From: Sipunculus nudus
Lineage: Eukaryota; Annelida; Sipuncula; Golfingiida; Sipunculidae
DNA: 64,000 bases
NCBI GenBank assembly: GCA_026874595.1
Contig: CM049317.1
Location: 72,932,118 to 72,996,117 of the forward strand
Reading direction: 5' to 3'
A program made the translations under genes and the position numbers. The notes beneath the pieces were generated by a model. It ran no database searches. It worked only from the letters and a program-made list of their open reading frames with translations, and was not told the origin of the DNA. Shown here in pieces: positions 1-12,736 of the stretch. How positions within the stretch are numbered: the stretch's first letter is position 1; the number at the start of each line of letters is the position of its first letter.

Positions 1-1962
1 CCCCCTACTATACATAATTCAGCTTACCGAAGTTTACTGTCACTCAGGGGACATACACTATGTTGATCATTGTTTAGCAATTTTGACACAGCTAAAGTAT
101 TACAATTAGTGCCTGTTTTTAACAAATTACTCACTTTTCAGAAACAGCAATTTACACAATTCACCAACTAACCAACCGACTTGACTGGCTATCACTCGAC
201 AGTACTTTGTATACGATGCACTGCAATCGCTTGGGCAGGGACGACGACGATGATTGTTGTGAAGACTGTAAAACGATCCATACTTATACTATCACATGTA
301 TAAGAAAATGTAACACCGACTCTGCTAGTGTCAGTACCCTAGTGTCAGCAAAAATGTTGTAAACACATATGTTGTAAATGTTGTGGACACCCGATACTTG
401 TACACATGCACATGGCACGTTAACAAAGAGCGCAGCACTTGGTGCACATGAACGCACCCCGTGACCTAGTATTCCGCGTGGTTTCCCGTATGCGGCCCGG
501 CTCAAGCGTGGTCAGCGTACGCTCTTGTCCAAGCTGGCTGTCGCTCTGCCAGGGAGCTGCTCAAGGCCTGACACTGCACGGAGGGTCAGCATGCACTCCC
601 CTGGGGCAGTTCAGTGCACTGTTATGACAACCATAGCCATTTCCATCCTCCGACCTACCGTTGGGGGGTCATACTTGGGAGATTCGGCAACCCTACGTTT
701 TCAGTGTTTCCATGGTCGGACAAAGGTCAGGGGGACACTTCCAGTGATCGCTCGGGGATAGCAAAGATCATGTTTCCTTCGTTTGGTAGTTTTAGATTTG
801 TCTTCCGGCGTACTTCTTCATTACTTTAAAATTCTTAACAAGGTTTTAGGTCCGGACGGATTTTATAACTGTTTTTTTTATTTTCGCCTGGTACAGTCAC
901 CGAACACAATATATTCTAGAGTTGTCGAATTTCTAGGATAATGCAAGTTGTTTTACTTTATTTTTAACAGGTAGTAACGACGACTGTTTCTCTGTACAGT
1001 TTATTTCAGACGTCATCCATTTCTAATATTGCATAATTTTTTCAACCGTACTTGCTGTTTTTCTCCTTTTTTTACCTGTTTCTTAGATTACTCCAAATTA
1101 TTTAAAGTTACTCTTTGGTAACATAGTTTTTTTTAGAAAAACAATTGGCCGAGACATAAGGAAGCATATTTTAATAATAGTGCTATGTGTCCGTAATTTG
1201 CCTCCAATTACATGGGTTGTTTAAACACATTTATTCATCAGTTTTCCTCATTTCGACTGAAAATCGAGTATATCTGCAGTGCCATATTTATTACATTCCT
1301 TTTAGTGTCGTGTCATGTCTACAGGGTCCGGTTATCGGTCCATTTTATATCAGGTGTTAATGACATCATCACGAACGTAACGCATTGATATTACTTATGT
1401 TATTTTTATTATTTTGCTACCTATGTATTTTAAATTGCTAAAAGAAACACGTTTTCAGGATAAAGAACATATGGGAAGCCTTAAAAATAGAACTCTCGGC
1501 CTGTAAAAAAGGAGAAATCGTTAATTCAATTCAAGGAACCGCCCTAAGAATTAAATTTGTTCCTAATATGACAATTAATTGCTTGATTCATGGAACAAAA
1601 ACGGCAGAAGTATACAATATATCAAATCGAATGTTGCAACTTAGAGGCCGTAAAGACAACTTTAATGGAAGCCTGTACAGTTTAATCTCTATTTGTTGAA
1701 GCCTTCTAGCTGTTCTAATCTGTTAAGTATTGTTTTTGTAATTTATCATTCACAGTATTATTGCACGAGACTTTTAACTCAGTCTGTGCGCTCTAATCTC
1801 TTGAGCGCACAGACTAATGTTCATTTGTTGTTGTTCATTTGAAATATCATTATATTCTTAATGTGCCTGGACCGTTTTAATACGCTGATATATGCTTCAT
1901 CGTAACAAAGACCTAAATTTTCAAAAATATCTTTTTCAGGTTTCTCCACGTGACGTTCCAAA
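1..1962. other. Intergenic stretch with a GC-richer island
   Basis: No gene is supported here. Most of the stretch is AT-rich, but about 440-780 is clearly richer in G+C and CpG than its surroundings. It could hold a promoter or 5' untranslated exon for the GPCR downstream, but no splice donor or core promoter could be fixed. The short reading frames in it overlap one another and show no domain. Confidence 0.3.
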
Positions 1963-2154
1963 CGGCTTCTGCGTAGAATCAATACTTTGAAGGACTTCGT
2001 GGATGAACGGCCTATTGAACCTGTCATTGAAGCCAGAAAGTCGCAGCTAGAGAAACGAGTGGGCCAGCCTGGTTGGACTGCTCGCTTACAAATTGATACC
2101 ACGCTTTCTATAGGTTGGCTAGGGAGTAACGATAAGGCCGACGCCGTAGTGTAG
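1963..2154 (+). CDS. Possible orphan coding fragment
   Basis: A 63-codon open frame without an initiating ATG runs to a TAG at 2152-2154, just after a good-looking acceptor (ctttttcag, ending at 1939). Its composition is charged and protein-like (for example FVDERPIEPVIEARKSQ). The acceptor is not in frame with it, because a TGA lies between them. It may be a decayed exon or chance. No family is recognised. Confidence 0.15.
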   Translation, partial: RLLRRINTLKDFVDERPIEPVIEARKSQLEKRVGQPGWTARLQIDTTLSIGWLGSNDKADAVV

Positions 2155-2562
2155 GAGCTAATGAGAACTCAGACCGACTTGTCGCATGGTCAGCAGCGGT
2201 GGTAAAAGCAGTGTCGTGTGTCAGGACGTTCAGCTTTTCCTTGGTAAAACTTAACGTTAGAAATTACCTTAGAAGTGACCAAGTTATCGGCTTTAGAACC
2301 ACACATGGAAATGACACTATGCTCTGTGCGAAAAAGGGCAATAGTCAAAAACCTACATGATTGACTGCCAAAAGAGAAAGGAATATATATCTGCAGTGGG
2401 TCTTCTGTTCATGAATTACTGCTTTGATGAGCATTTCTTTCACTTGTGTGTTTATATTGACTGAGAAGCTGATGTGATGTAATGTGAGTAAAATCTACTA
2501 CAAAAAAAGCTGTATACATATACTTTGTACATGACGTTTCTGGAAATATCAGGATATTTAAT

Positions 2563-3729
2563 ATGGAAACCACCAGCTTCAAAATGCTGGCAGTCATCGA
2601 AAATTCCAGTCTGGTGCCTGACCTGATGAGCCTTGACTTTGACCTCTCAAGCAATAGTACTTCTGGGTCAGCACAAGGATTACGTCACCATCAGTACACT
2701 GAATCCCGCGTCGCCATGGCCTTACTGAAATACGTGTGTCCCATAATAATATTTGTTGGATGCTGTGGCAACATTTTGTCAGTGGCTGTCCTGCTTAGAC
2801 CACAGATGCGGCGTACGTCTGTTTACGTCTATTTGGCATCGCTAGCGTGCGCAGACACCTTAGTTTTACTTCTCAGCGCCTTCAAAACTTGGATACGCTT
2901 GGTGAGTGGATTTGAGCTCCTACATGTGTCAAACGTCGGGTGCAAACTGTTCATGTTCGTGTTTATAGTCAGCTGGACTGTAGCTTCATGGATGGTTGTA
3001 GCTGTATCTGTAGATCGTCTGATTGTCGTACTGACGCCGCTAGAGGCCGCCACTTGGTGCTCACCATACCGTGCCCGCTTGGCAGCGCTGACTCTGGTCG
3101 CACTGTTCTCTCTGTTAAATGCGCATCTGTTCTGGGGAATAACCCTTCAAGAAGAATCACCTGGTCACTACCAATGTGCCGCACGGGACAACAATGTCTT
3201 TATGGTGGAAGTGTTTCCATGGTTACGGTTGGTGATTTATTCCCTGATACCTTTTACAGTTGTGATTTTTCTGAATTCTATAATCATCTACCGACTTGTG
3301 CGTGACCGACGGCAGCTGATGCGACGTTGTGCTGCCAACACCGCTTCACGGTCTAACCTTTACCGACAGAGCCGCTTGACCGCCATGTTGCTTTGTGTAA
3401 CCTTTGTGTGGCTCTTACTATCGGCTCCATTTACAATATGGCGTCTCGTCGTGCCGGGTGGTACCCTCGACCAACAAACCAAAGCACAGGTGTTCCTTAC
3501 TCGTACTATCTGCTTTATGTTGCTTTACCTAAACCATGCCATCAATTTTGGTCTGTACTGTCTGACGGGCAGAAAGTTTAGAAGAGAGCTAGTTAATATG
3601 TTTGTGCACAACAAAGAACGTACAAACCTTAGCAGGGGGCCTTCTAGCGTCACACGCCGTACAATTCTGCGCACGGGCAGCGGATGTTTTGTCGTGGAGC
3701 ACATGCCTTTAAAAGAAGCAAAGCGGTGA
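2563..3729 (+). CDS. Class A (rhodopsin-like) GPCR, orphan peptide-receptor type
   Basis: A 388-residue seven-helix plasma-membrane receptor encoded in one exon. Seen: an extracellular N-terminus with possible N-glycosylation sites (N14-S-S, N31-S-T); TM1 about 52-78 with G69-N70; TM2 with LACAD (D98); TM3 opening at C127, which should pair with C205 in extracellular loop 2; D151-R152-L153 in place of DRY; TM5 with P230; TM6 with FVWLLLSAPF (281-290) in place of the usual CWxP; TM7 with N324-H-A-I-N-F-G-L-Y332 in place of NPxxY; then C333 and a basic helix 8 (FRREL). This motif set is typical of FMRFamide- or TRH-receptor-like orphan receptors, which are often intronless in lophotrochozoans. 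The ligand is unknown; a small neuropeptide coupling to a G protein is the likely role. ATG 2563 is the first in-frame start; M8 (2584) is an alternative. Confidence 0.93.
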   Translation: METTSFKMLAVIENSSLVPDLMSLDFDLSSNSTSGSAQGLRHHQYTESRVAMALLKYVCPIIIFVGCCGNILSVAVLLRPQMRRTSVYVYLASLACADTLVLLLSAFKTWIRLVSGFELLHVSNVGCKLFMFVFIVSWTVASWMVVAVSVDRLIVVLTPLEAATWCSPYRARLAALTLVALFSLLNAHLFWGITLQEESPGHYQCAARDNNVFMVEVFPWLRLVIYSLIPFTVVIFLNSIIIYRLVRDRRQLMRRCAANTASRSNLYRQSRLTAMLLCVTFVWLLLSAPFTIWRLVVPGGTLDQQTKAQVFLTRTICFMLLYLNHAINFGLYCLTGRKFRRELVNMFVHNKERTNLSRGPSSVTRRTILRTGSGCFVVEHMPLKEAKR

Positions 3730-3751
3730 AGACGGAAATCGAACAACTGCT

Positions 3752-3757
3752 AATAAA
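3752..3757 (+). promoter_or_regulatory. Poly(A) signal AATAAA for the GPCR gene
   Basis: A canonical AATAAA begins 23 bases after the GPCR stop codon. If used, the 3' untranslated region would be very short. Confidence 0.5.
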
Positions 3758-3759
3758 AC

Positions 3760-5072
3760 AAAACATAAGAACCGCTTCTGGATTCTAAGGGTTTCAAAAT
3801 GTTGCTCAGGCAGCGGAACTTGGATGCTTCACCGTTTGGCTGAAATGTAACAATTCGTATTTCTTTGTTGTTACAATTATCGGTTTCCTTGATTTTCACC
3901 ATTGACTTTAATAATAACCATAAAATTGGGACCCGTTGGGTCTCGTTGCATAGGAGGAGTAAATTACCCGTATTGTGTGGGCATAACTGTAAAGTAGCGA
4001 TCTCCACAGACCCGAATTGAACCCTGTGCAAGTGGAACAGCCATGTTGGTCTGCTTCTGTAAGTAAGGGCATATGAATGACGCTGATAGCCAAAGTTGCC
4101 CACTGTCATGGCCCGTTTCTGCGGAAGTTCCCCGAAAAAAAACTCATAAAAACAGGACAATTTTAATAGTATAAAGATCTGTTTGGAGATTATCACTTCA
4201 GGTTGATTGCATAAATATTTATATATTATATTTGTGATTCATGCTGCACAAGCACAACATCCGCAAGAACAATAAACCAACAGTATATGAAAAAAATCAC
4301 CTTAAGAAGGGACACATGAGAGAATGCATCATGACATCAGCGATGACGTCACAACGCGCATAAAGGTCATGTGAACAAAAATCGGGTGTGATTCTTAGTT
4401 TCTGTCAGTGTTATCGTAAAGATCAGATGATTCGGTTCAGGAATTTGATGTCGTGAACTCAGACGTTAGGCATTGCCAGGAGAGCATGGAATGTAATGTA
4501 TTTCAGCGTTGTTTAGGACAATGTGCTTGAAACATGACCGGAAGTGCTGCTGCTGAACTTTGACTTACTTTTCGGATTTGTCACGAGACTGAATAACTAA
4601 AAATAACGGAATACTTTTCACATTCTTTCGCAGTTTTCCGCAATCCTTAACTTAATAGCATCTTTCTTTACACTTCCAGGATAATTTGAATAAATATTTA
4701 AATTAATCCGCCATGAGCAAACTTACAAGGGACCCAGTCTGCCGAAAATTTAGCACCTGTACAGGTGCCCATGTACAGGTGTTGCTGTGGATCCATGAAC
4801 AGTTGTGGGAATTTTCATTATTCCATGTGTTTCTCGATTCAATGACCAAAAAAACCAACAAAAATATGGCCAGTAATACTTCTCAAGGTCTATCAGCCAA
4901 GGTCCTTTGCTATCTAGATAAAGCAGTCCTAACACAGTACACCTGTCGGAGAGTGAACTGTTTTTCCGACGGCATGTTCCTTTAACCGTTTACTTTACGT
5001 TTGTATACGCCTGATACAATTAAATTAGCGTTACAACAAACGACACAGTGGTTGCCCTGACGACATCTTGAA

Positions 5073-5075
<3 letters not shown>
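3760..5075. other. Intergenic stretch without a supported gene
   Basis: This contains a 148-codon minus-strand frame (3750-4196) and several shorter ones. None has a recognisable domain or a convincing composition. Nothing else was identified. Confidence 0.3.

Positions 5076-5152
<77 letters not shown>
5076..5152. repeat. (TA)n microsatellite, about 77 bp
   Basis: An uninterrupted TA dinucleotide run, read directly. Confidence 0.95.
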
Positions 5153-5153
<1 letters not shown>

Positions 5154-6021
5154 TTTTATCAACCATACCTCTTCTTTTTATAACATTTGATATTTAGCGG
5201 ATTCCCTAGGATAATTTAATGATGACCAGCTTAACGGGCCTACAAATTGTCAAATATTATTGTCAACCGTCCAGCTCGGCGCGTTCTCCTTATCTTACAT
5301 AGCTTAGCTTAGAAAACATTCATAAAAGAATGAAGGACATCAGGGTTAAATTAATTCACAGAATCATGTATCGGTGTATAAAGAAATATAATCCATAAAG
5401 TCTGTATTGTGTAAATTAATTAGGAGATAACATGCTTAAGTAATTATTCTTTCATGCAAAGCCTGACAAAGCGATTGCGCCTTCACCAAATTAATGACTA
5501 TTAATTATATTAATTACTATTGTTAATTAAAATAATTACCGCGAAAGGCAGCCTTTCCTTTTGTACGAGTCTTCCATTTTATCCATTTTCGGGTCGGTGT
5601 CCGGTAAAGCCTTGGATTTCATAGCGACATTTTCCAAAGGTTTCGGGTGTAGTATACGGAAGCAATGTTTAATAATGTTGAAGTACATAAATGGTCATTT
5701 AAATTGTTGATTGACTGATCCCGCATGCTATTACATGTTAGGTGTATTTTCCATAAGCATTGAATATTTCTTATTGAAAAGACAATTTTGATTTACATGG
5801 TCAACGGTTTTGATTTTGCGTGATCGTTTCTATAAATTATGAATTATTTCGGTTTCATTTATAATAGCATTCATTATCACCTGGTTATCACATAGCTAAA
5901 ATAATGCACACCCTAAATTAGTTTTTATATTGATTGATTAATTGCGGATACCAAACTGTTAGGATTTTCCCTTCAGAGAAACAAAGGCAGCAACATAAAA
6001 TCTCGTCCAGAGGTTTTACAT
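5153..6021. other. AT-rich intergenic stretch
   Basis: No coding frame, RNA gene or repeat structure could be supported here. Confidence 0.3.
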
Positions 6022-6530
6022 TACAGTGAAAGCCCTGTGGACACCTCTCTAGGGAGGGTTACCCGTAGAAAAGGGCATAGAATAAAACTTTTAAACCTCA
6101 TTCCTTTTTACTAATTTTGCGACCGCGAGAGATGATAACGTAACTAAAATTAAGAACCTTCCAAAGATATAAAAAATTATTTTAATGAATCATATTTGTA
6201 AGAGTAAGTAATTAATAATTTTAGACACATGAGGAATACGTCCATGCAATGCACGGCGTGTCTGTGAGTAATTAATGCCGTTTCCAGTCAATGACTTAAA
6301 GTATTCTCAAACAAATTAATATGGTAATGACCCAATTAATAATTCATGTAACCACTTCATAGATATAATATGACGTACAGATTTTCATGGATGTTTTTGC
6401 CCCTCGCCTGGACCTCGGACATCTGTCCCCGACAAGATCGCTGGGCCGAACGCCCTCTTGGGCGGATATCCCGTTAAAACGAACAAATTGTCGGGTTCAA
6501 TGACTTTCCGCTGTAGAGGGGTTTACTGTA
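6022..6530. mobile_element. MITE-like element with mariner-type ends
   Basis: The left end reads TACAGTGAAAGCCC. The right end, read inward on the other strand, is TACAGTAAACCCCTCTA. The ends are therefore imperfect inverted repeats beginning CAGTRAA and flanked by TA, the target of Tc1/mariner elements. The roughly 500-bp interior has no transposase frame, so it would be non-autonomous. The interior is richer in G+C than its flanks. Confidence 0.5.
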
Positions 6531-7371
6531 TATATTGCAGCTGAAAAATTCTGACAAGAAAACACGCCCCTTATTACTCTGAAATATCTCATTGTTAAAA
6601 TAATAATAAATAATGTCCACTTAATAGGGTACGTATGAACAAGACTGGCTACCGATTATTGTTGAGGGTCGGTCTATTCAATATCCATTAAGGTAGACTG
6701 ACTATTGAAAAAAAAAATCTAAATGTCGGAAATTCGTACGAGATCATGGATGAGATACCTATATTCGTGTGATAAGAGAATGTAAAATTACTGTATCTGG
6801 CCGCAACATAACTGTTCATGTCAGGGCAAACTATTGTATCGTATCGATTCTTGTTTTCAAAACCATCGATAATCGCATTGATTTTTCTTGTCAAAGCCAT
6901 GGGTAGTTGTAGCGGTCATTGCTTCAACGTTCCAGTCTAAATGGTATGTTAATATAAATATGTCTTTGACAAATTCTGTGATAAATGAGAATATTTTGAA
7001 TTAAAGAGACCCTGTCACCCTAAAAGTGTACAGTTTGACATTCTTTTAACCTGTCTTAATACTCGAGTGCAATATTATGAAAGCAACCAAGTGGAAACTC
7101 TTCTCTTAATCAACATATATATATTGTCATATAGAGTGTTATCGGTCTTGTGTTTTTTTGTCATTAGAACAAAACCTTGCATGAATCTCAACCTGTTTTC
7201 AGGAATAAAGATTTATATTCAGGAATCACATCGGCGTTTCACATTTAAAGCAACGCGTATGTGTGCGTGAGGGTGTACGTGTGTGTACGCTGTGTGTGAT
7301 AAATGTTCATAAACTCTTGATTTATTTTTTTTTTAAATCATATTGAATACTATATTTTGTAAGTGTGTGGA
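6531..7371. other. AT-rich intergenic stretch
   Basis: Only short AT-rich reading frames and no supported gene. Confidence 0.3.
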
Positions 7372-7640
7372 TCTGCAGAATTCCATTTGGGTCATGGACA
7401 AGATGACGGGGCTTTAGGACAAGCTTTCCCTCATTATATCTTGGTGTTCACCAGGCCCGGTGACCCTCGCACCGTCTTTGGTATGTAATAACTACCATCT
7501 GCTCATAACCCCCGACAAGAGCACTCTTTTGTGTAACCACGGGCGGGGGTCCAGCATTCCCATTCAGTCTGCAGAGCGGTCATCTTGGGTCAGGGTGCAA
7601 TAAATCTGAGCGCTTCCCGGCTGAGAATTCCAAGGATGTG
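7372..7640 (-). mobile_element. tRNA-derived SINE, divergent copy
   Basis: This matches the 24430-24767 copy through the shared tail (CTGCAGAATTCCATTT on the plus strand) and the blocks CACCAGGCCCGGTGA and CTGCAGAGCGGTCA. The tRNA head is decayed and the copy abuts a 15-base G run. Confidence 0.65.
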
Positions 7641-7648
7641 TGTGGGTC

Positions 7649-7663
7649 GGGGGGGGGGGGGGG
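7649..7663. repeat. Poly(G), 15 nt
   Basis: Direct reading. Such tracts are prone to length error in assembly. Confidence 0.9.
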
Positions 7664-8262
7664 TAGTCGCAGTTATGAGAGAGTGATCATTTTTATAAAC
7701 ACACACACACATTATTTTCTATATATCAGGAGGGATTATTACATTGACCACGCCCCCCCCCGCCCATGTAATTACGCCTCTGTATATAGACAAAAGATGC
7801 AAACCATGCATGAATGTCAACTTATTGTTTGTACGGCTCATGTTAAGTCTTTATACGCTGCATTAGCAATGTTAGTTTTAAATTTGGTGAAGTCGCAGAA
7901 CGCGACAGCTCACTCTTCCTGTGAAAGATGCCTGTTAGGGAAACCTAACACCCAAGGCTAAGGCCAGCAGGGTTTATTCCAGGAAGAATGCTGTGTATAA
8001 GCAAAATGGTAGGCGTGTAATTTTACAGTTGCAACATTAAGCCTATACCGGCTACGTGTTCACAAATTGACAGTCTCTTGACAGGTTTTCGAGTGCGAAG
8101 CTTTCTGGTAACAGACATGTAATGTATCGGAGTTAACTGTTTTGCGATAATTATGACCGGACTCAAAACATGTTTTTTTTGCAATGTTTACGTGTGCTTA
8201 TAATAAAAAGCTGTTCAGTCTTCAAGATGCAATCATTTGCCTCGTTAATTCAGCCTTTAAGT

Positions 8263-9027
8263 TGTTAAAGGTGCTCTTTTTATTGTGTGACACGGGCGTA
8301 ACTCGTGTTGTTGTTGCACTCTATGTTTCATCCGTACTGACTCTCGTTGTCATGCTAGCTTGGGGCTTTCTCGCCTGGCCGAGGTCACGTGTGAACCCTA
8401 ATATGTAGAGGCGTGTTTACTGTGGGTTGTGTTGGATTCTTTAGACTGTTCGAGAAGTGGAAAATTCTCGGCTTGGGCGAGAAGTTATACATAGGGGGCT
8501 GTGTTTTAGAAGAGAGAACAGAGAAGATTCCAACGGACGCAGAAGCGTGTGTGTCAGTTTGTGGGACCTTATCCGATGAGTGCGGCAATTATAGATTTTC
8601 TTCAGACTTTCTCCTGGATTTTGTGACGAGTCTTGTTTGGACTTCAGTTTACTTTCTGGATTGTTACAAGAGCTTAACACTAGATTGTCATTCTCCGAGA
8701 GTATACCTTTAAAGAACTTGTTGTTGTGACGATGGTGGTAACCAGGTACTGTGCACATTGTTTATTTTACTGTGTGATTGTATTGATTTGTTGTTATACC
8801 GCTGTTATACTGTTTAATTGTATTGATTTAGTGTATTGTAATGTTAGGGTTGTTTAAAGAATAAATTATGGTTATTTGTTAACAAAAAAACCACTGACTT
8901 CTTTATTCATTCCCCTTAACATTTCACACTGCCTAGTGTTACAGAATCTGATATTTTTTTTTATCTCCATTACAAAATTTTGTGTTCATCTCGCATACGT
9001 GATCTGTTTATATTAGGTTCCGAAACA
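8263..9027 (+). mobile_element. Solo LTR, copy 1 (765 bp)
   Basis: Begins TGTTAAAGGTGCTC and ends GGTTCCGAAACA, with the TG...CA termini expected of an LTR. It is flanked on both sides by AAGT, a perfect 4-bp target duplication (8259-8262 and 9028-9031). A poly(A) signal AATAAA lies at 8860-8865. There is no adjacent internal region, primer site or second LTR, so this is the product of LTR-LTR recombination. Short reading frames across it are not conserved among copies. The 4-bp duplication is within the range usual for Gypsy-type elements. Confidence 0.85.
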
Positions 9028-9031
9028 AAGT

Positions 9032-12000
9032 GAATATAAGTCTAATGATTATAAATGAAAGAAAAATGATTAATCGATTAATTAAGATATCGAGCAATTT
9101 TTCGTACTCCCAAAAGCCCGAGGCAACATCTCTGTAATCGTGGGTTATCTGGGATGGAGACGTCTCCAGCCACATCAGGTTCATGTTAAAGGGCCTGTCT
9201 TTATGACGTCAATTTGTATTCCACCAGGCGAGAGAACCATGTGAATCAGTAGTCAACAAAGGTCACTTAGTCATAACCCAGAAACTGGGAAGCTATAACA
9301 TCTGTCTTATATCCACTACGAGTGCCGATCTGCAAGGGTCACTCTGTACGAGGTAAGATACTTGCCTGCAGCGTTCGCTCGCTTTGATCTGGTAACCTGA
9401 ATCTTTGCTCTCGTTGACCTCTTGACTCTGGGGATGTTGTCTGGTCAGTTCTTGCAAAAATCGTAGTATTACACTGAGGAGGCGTATACGGGGTTTATGG
9501 GATCTTTAAAGTGGAACAAGAATCCCTCCATGAGAGGGGAGGAATACACAATAAACAACATTATTATGAAAACCTAACATTAACTCTGAGAGGGAACGAC
9601 AAGAAGAGACAAAAGCAAAGACAGACTTCCTTGCCGAGTGTCTTATTAAAATAAAAAAAATGCCCTTGACTTGTACGACCAATACTAGAGTATGCCGTTC
9701 ATGCCTGGGCCTCATTCTTAAAGAAGCACCAAGGCAGATCAGAATGATACAACGTATCTACTGGCTTTGCTATCTAAGAATATTCCGGACAGGTCAGTGT
9801 AGCATTACTATTTGAAGAGTTAAAGTGAAATTCTCCAGAAAGTCTACGTCAAGACCCCCGATTTGATTAATAGCCCATGACATGGTGGCCGCTCCTCACT
9901 GTAAACATTGTGATTACAGATAATCACATTCACCATGAAAACAAGATGGTAAAAGTCTTATTAGGAAAAAAAAAATGACAGGATTTTCTTCCGCCCAAAA
10001 AGCAAAACAAGAGGATCCGTGCAGCTATATTTTAAGGGATTCAACTCAGTTTTGCGGCCTAAACTCCGCCTTCTGGACCTGAGGGCCTGTTTTAGCTTTC
10101 CTCCTGATAGTTTAGGTTGTACAACCCCCCCCCCCCCGTAATTTTAGAAGCCGACTTTCTGGTTCCGGAATACAATTTAAGAAAACGAATGAGAAGCGTC
10201 ATAATTTAATATGCAGGAGAGCTTTAGCTAATTAAAAGATCAAGAACCATAGAAGGTCTGATTACAGACTAAAATGGAGGAAACCCTCTCGAAAAATGAA
10301 AATTTTAACCAATGCAATTGTGATATTAAACACCGGGATAAGTGAATTTTAAACGAATCCCTGAGCATATTTAACTCATAATTACCTTTTGGGGTGTCAA
10401 CAAACAGATTAATGTCAAATATTACTGAGGAAATATCACGATCTAAATATTACAACAAAAATATTGACGCTATAAGACTAATTAAGCCGCGGTAGTGAAG
10501 AATCCTTTAATATTGTTTCTAAAAGTGATTCTTATTATGAAAATAGTAAATACGCATACTTGCATATACGGGCGCATGGAAAAATCCCTTATATTTATAT
10601 ATACGAACATACGCATAAACCCACACAAGGAAACAGACCTAAACGGTCACCATAGACACAGAATACAGCTGGAACTTCTAAAGGAAAAGAGATACACAAG
10701 CTCATGTCATGTACTGTTTGATTCTGATCAGGAGAGAAATAAATGACAGAATCTCAAGATAACTCCCTTTAATGATGCATCATTTTTTTTTCATCATGCG
10801 TATACAGACATTCAAAGACACCTTAGTAAACCCACACAATGTCTATAGGTTCTCAATAGATCAGACATAATACAGTTGTTAGTTTGTCTCGAATTTATGA
10901 CTGATACTCTTTTATAGTCTTTGTCAAAATCCAGGTATTTTGGCGACATAAGCAATTATTGTTCTACAAAATCAGGGCTCCTATTTTTCACAGACTTTTT
11001 TAATTTCGGGGGGGGGGGGGGGGGTTCACAAGCACTTAGTCGCCTGTGGTATCGAAAATCATGATGTGTATTAACGGAAATGTCCATACAAAAGATGATA
11101 TATAAAATTGATTAAAAAATTTGTTAACCATTCATCGTTCATCGAATATTGTCGAAAACGTGTGTATCCTTCCTGTCATCTGACAAAATGCAATGTATTT
11201 TGTCTCGGTCGGTAAAAAAGGGGAAAAATCGTCCCCTCGCTCTATATAAGTAATTCCCAAAGGTCCAATTTATTTACTTATAGGCGAGGTCTTAGCCTTC
11301 ACATTTGCTGCCACCAGCTTGCAGTTATTACCAGACGGCAAACAGTATGGCTTCATTTCTGATCTTCATGTAAGAAATCTTATTTGAAGACTAGGGCTTC
11401 GCGACTTCTGGTTAAGATTGCTCAGTGTGACTCACTCATTTAGGAGATACATGTACACAGCGAACAGGCTTTAATTAATAACAGCTATAACACCTTTAAC
11501 ATTATCCAAAAGAAAGAAAACCTGATTTTCATGTTTTTAATGTTTTTATATCGTTTCGACAAAATGTAAATAAAACTGAAAGGTGGTAATAATAGAATGA
11601 ATGGTTTTCCCCTGAAGGCGCATCTGATTAATACACTTACGCAATGAAAGTAGGGTTACGTTAGTTACCTTTACGAGAGAGTATAAGAAAGTGCGAGATA
11701 AGAACATTGCTTTCTGCCATACACTGAATATTGAAAACTAGGTCAATTCAATGTTGAGAGCAGGTTACATACAATTAAGAGATAGAATGATGTCACAAAG
11801 TGGAAATGGATAGACCATATATAGACGTGTTTTATTCGTGCATTCTGTGGTAATTAGCGTGATAATGTCGCCCTTGTTAAAACAATCACTGCCAGCCAGA
11901 ATATTCCCTTAGTGTGATGAGACACGCACTGCAGCAGGCATGTCCCAGAGGTCGCGAAGCCGAGCTGGAGGGTGTTAATTAGCTGATAGGGAGGTGTGAT

Positions 12001-12732
12001 AATCCGATAACACAGAGGGCATAAAACCATAAACCGAAGATACTTGGCATCCGGCCAAAGCAATAAGTGCGGGCTCGGTGGGTCTGATCAACATTTACAC
12101 TCAATCCAGCTATTCACAGTAAATCCATCTCAGCATTCATAAACAAATAGCATGTAAATATACATAAATCGGTTTATTATTCTAACATTAAAAGAAAAGA
12201 AGAGAGAAAGAGAGAGCGTGTTGTCCATTCCTGCTTATATACCAGGGTGATTTAAGGGCCGGAAAATTGAATCTGCACCCGTCCCGCATCATGTACTGTC
12301 AGCCCCGCAACCAATGAAAAAAGAATCCAGCCCGCCCTGAAGTTACTATTATTCTTTCAGCCCACAACCGCCCCGCAAAATTTTCTTTTGACCCGCTACC
12401 GCCCTGCATAGTTCAAGTTTCAAGCCCGCAAATCAATAAAAATATAATCAAAGCTTTTTTTTCAAAGATGTACATATCAACAATAGTTTCTTTTCTGGAA
12501 ATACATGGATCAGCCATGCATGCTTTTAAAATGTATAAAACGTTTTATGAATGGAATGAAAAATAAATGTTTATACATGTTGGTCTTTTGGTCAGCTTTA
12601 AAATTCAACAATAACGTTGTTTGTTTCACTATCACTCCAATGATAAACCTATACTATTGTTATTTATTTATGCTATGTATCCGATTTGGTGGAGGGAACC
12701 AACTCTAATTTTAGTGCTGTTTTATTCTATAT
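9032..12732. other. Intergenic stretch without a supported gene
   Basis: Holds a 13-nt C run (10125-10137) and a 17-nt G run (11008-11024). About 12260-12450 shows repeated CCCGC or CCGC clusters spaced tens of bases apart. All reading frames are short and lack domains. Confidence 0.3.
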
Positions 12733-12736
12733 TTGT

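Noticed and set aside
3750-4196. 148-codon minus-strand frame downstream of the GPCR
   Set aside because: No domain, signal or splice context; it overlaps the GPCR 3' end region and looks like chance.
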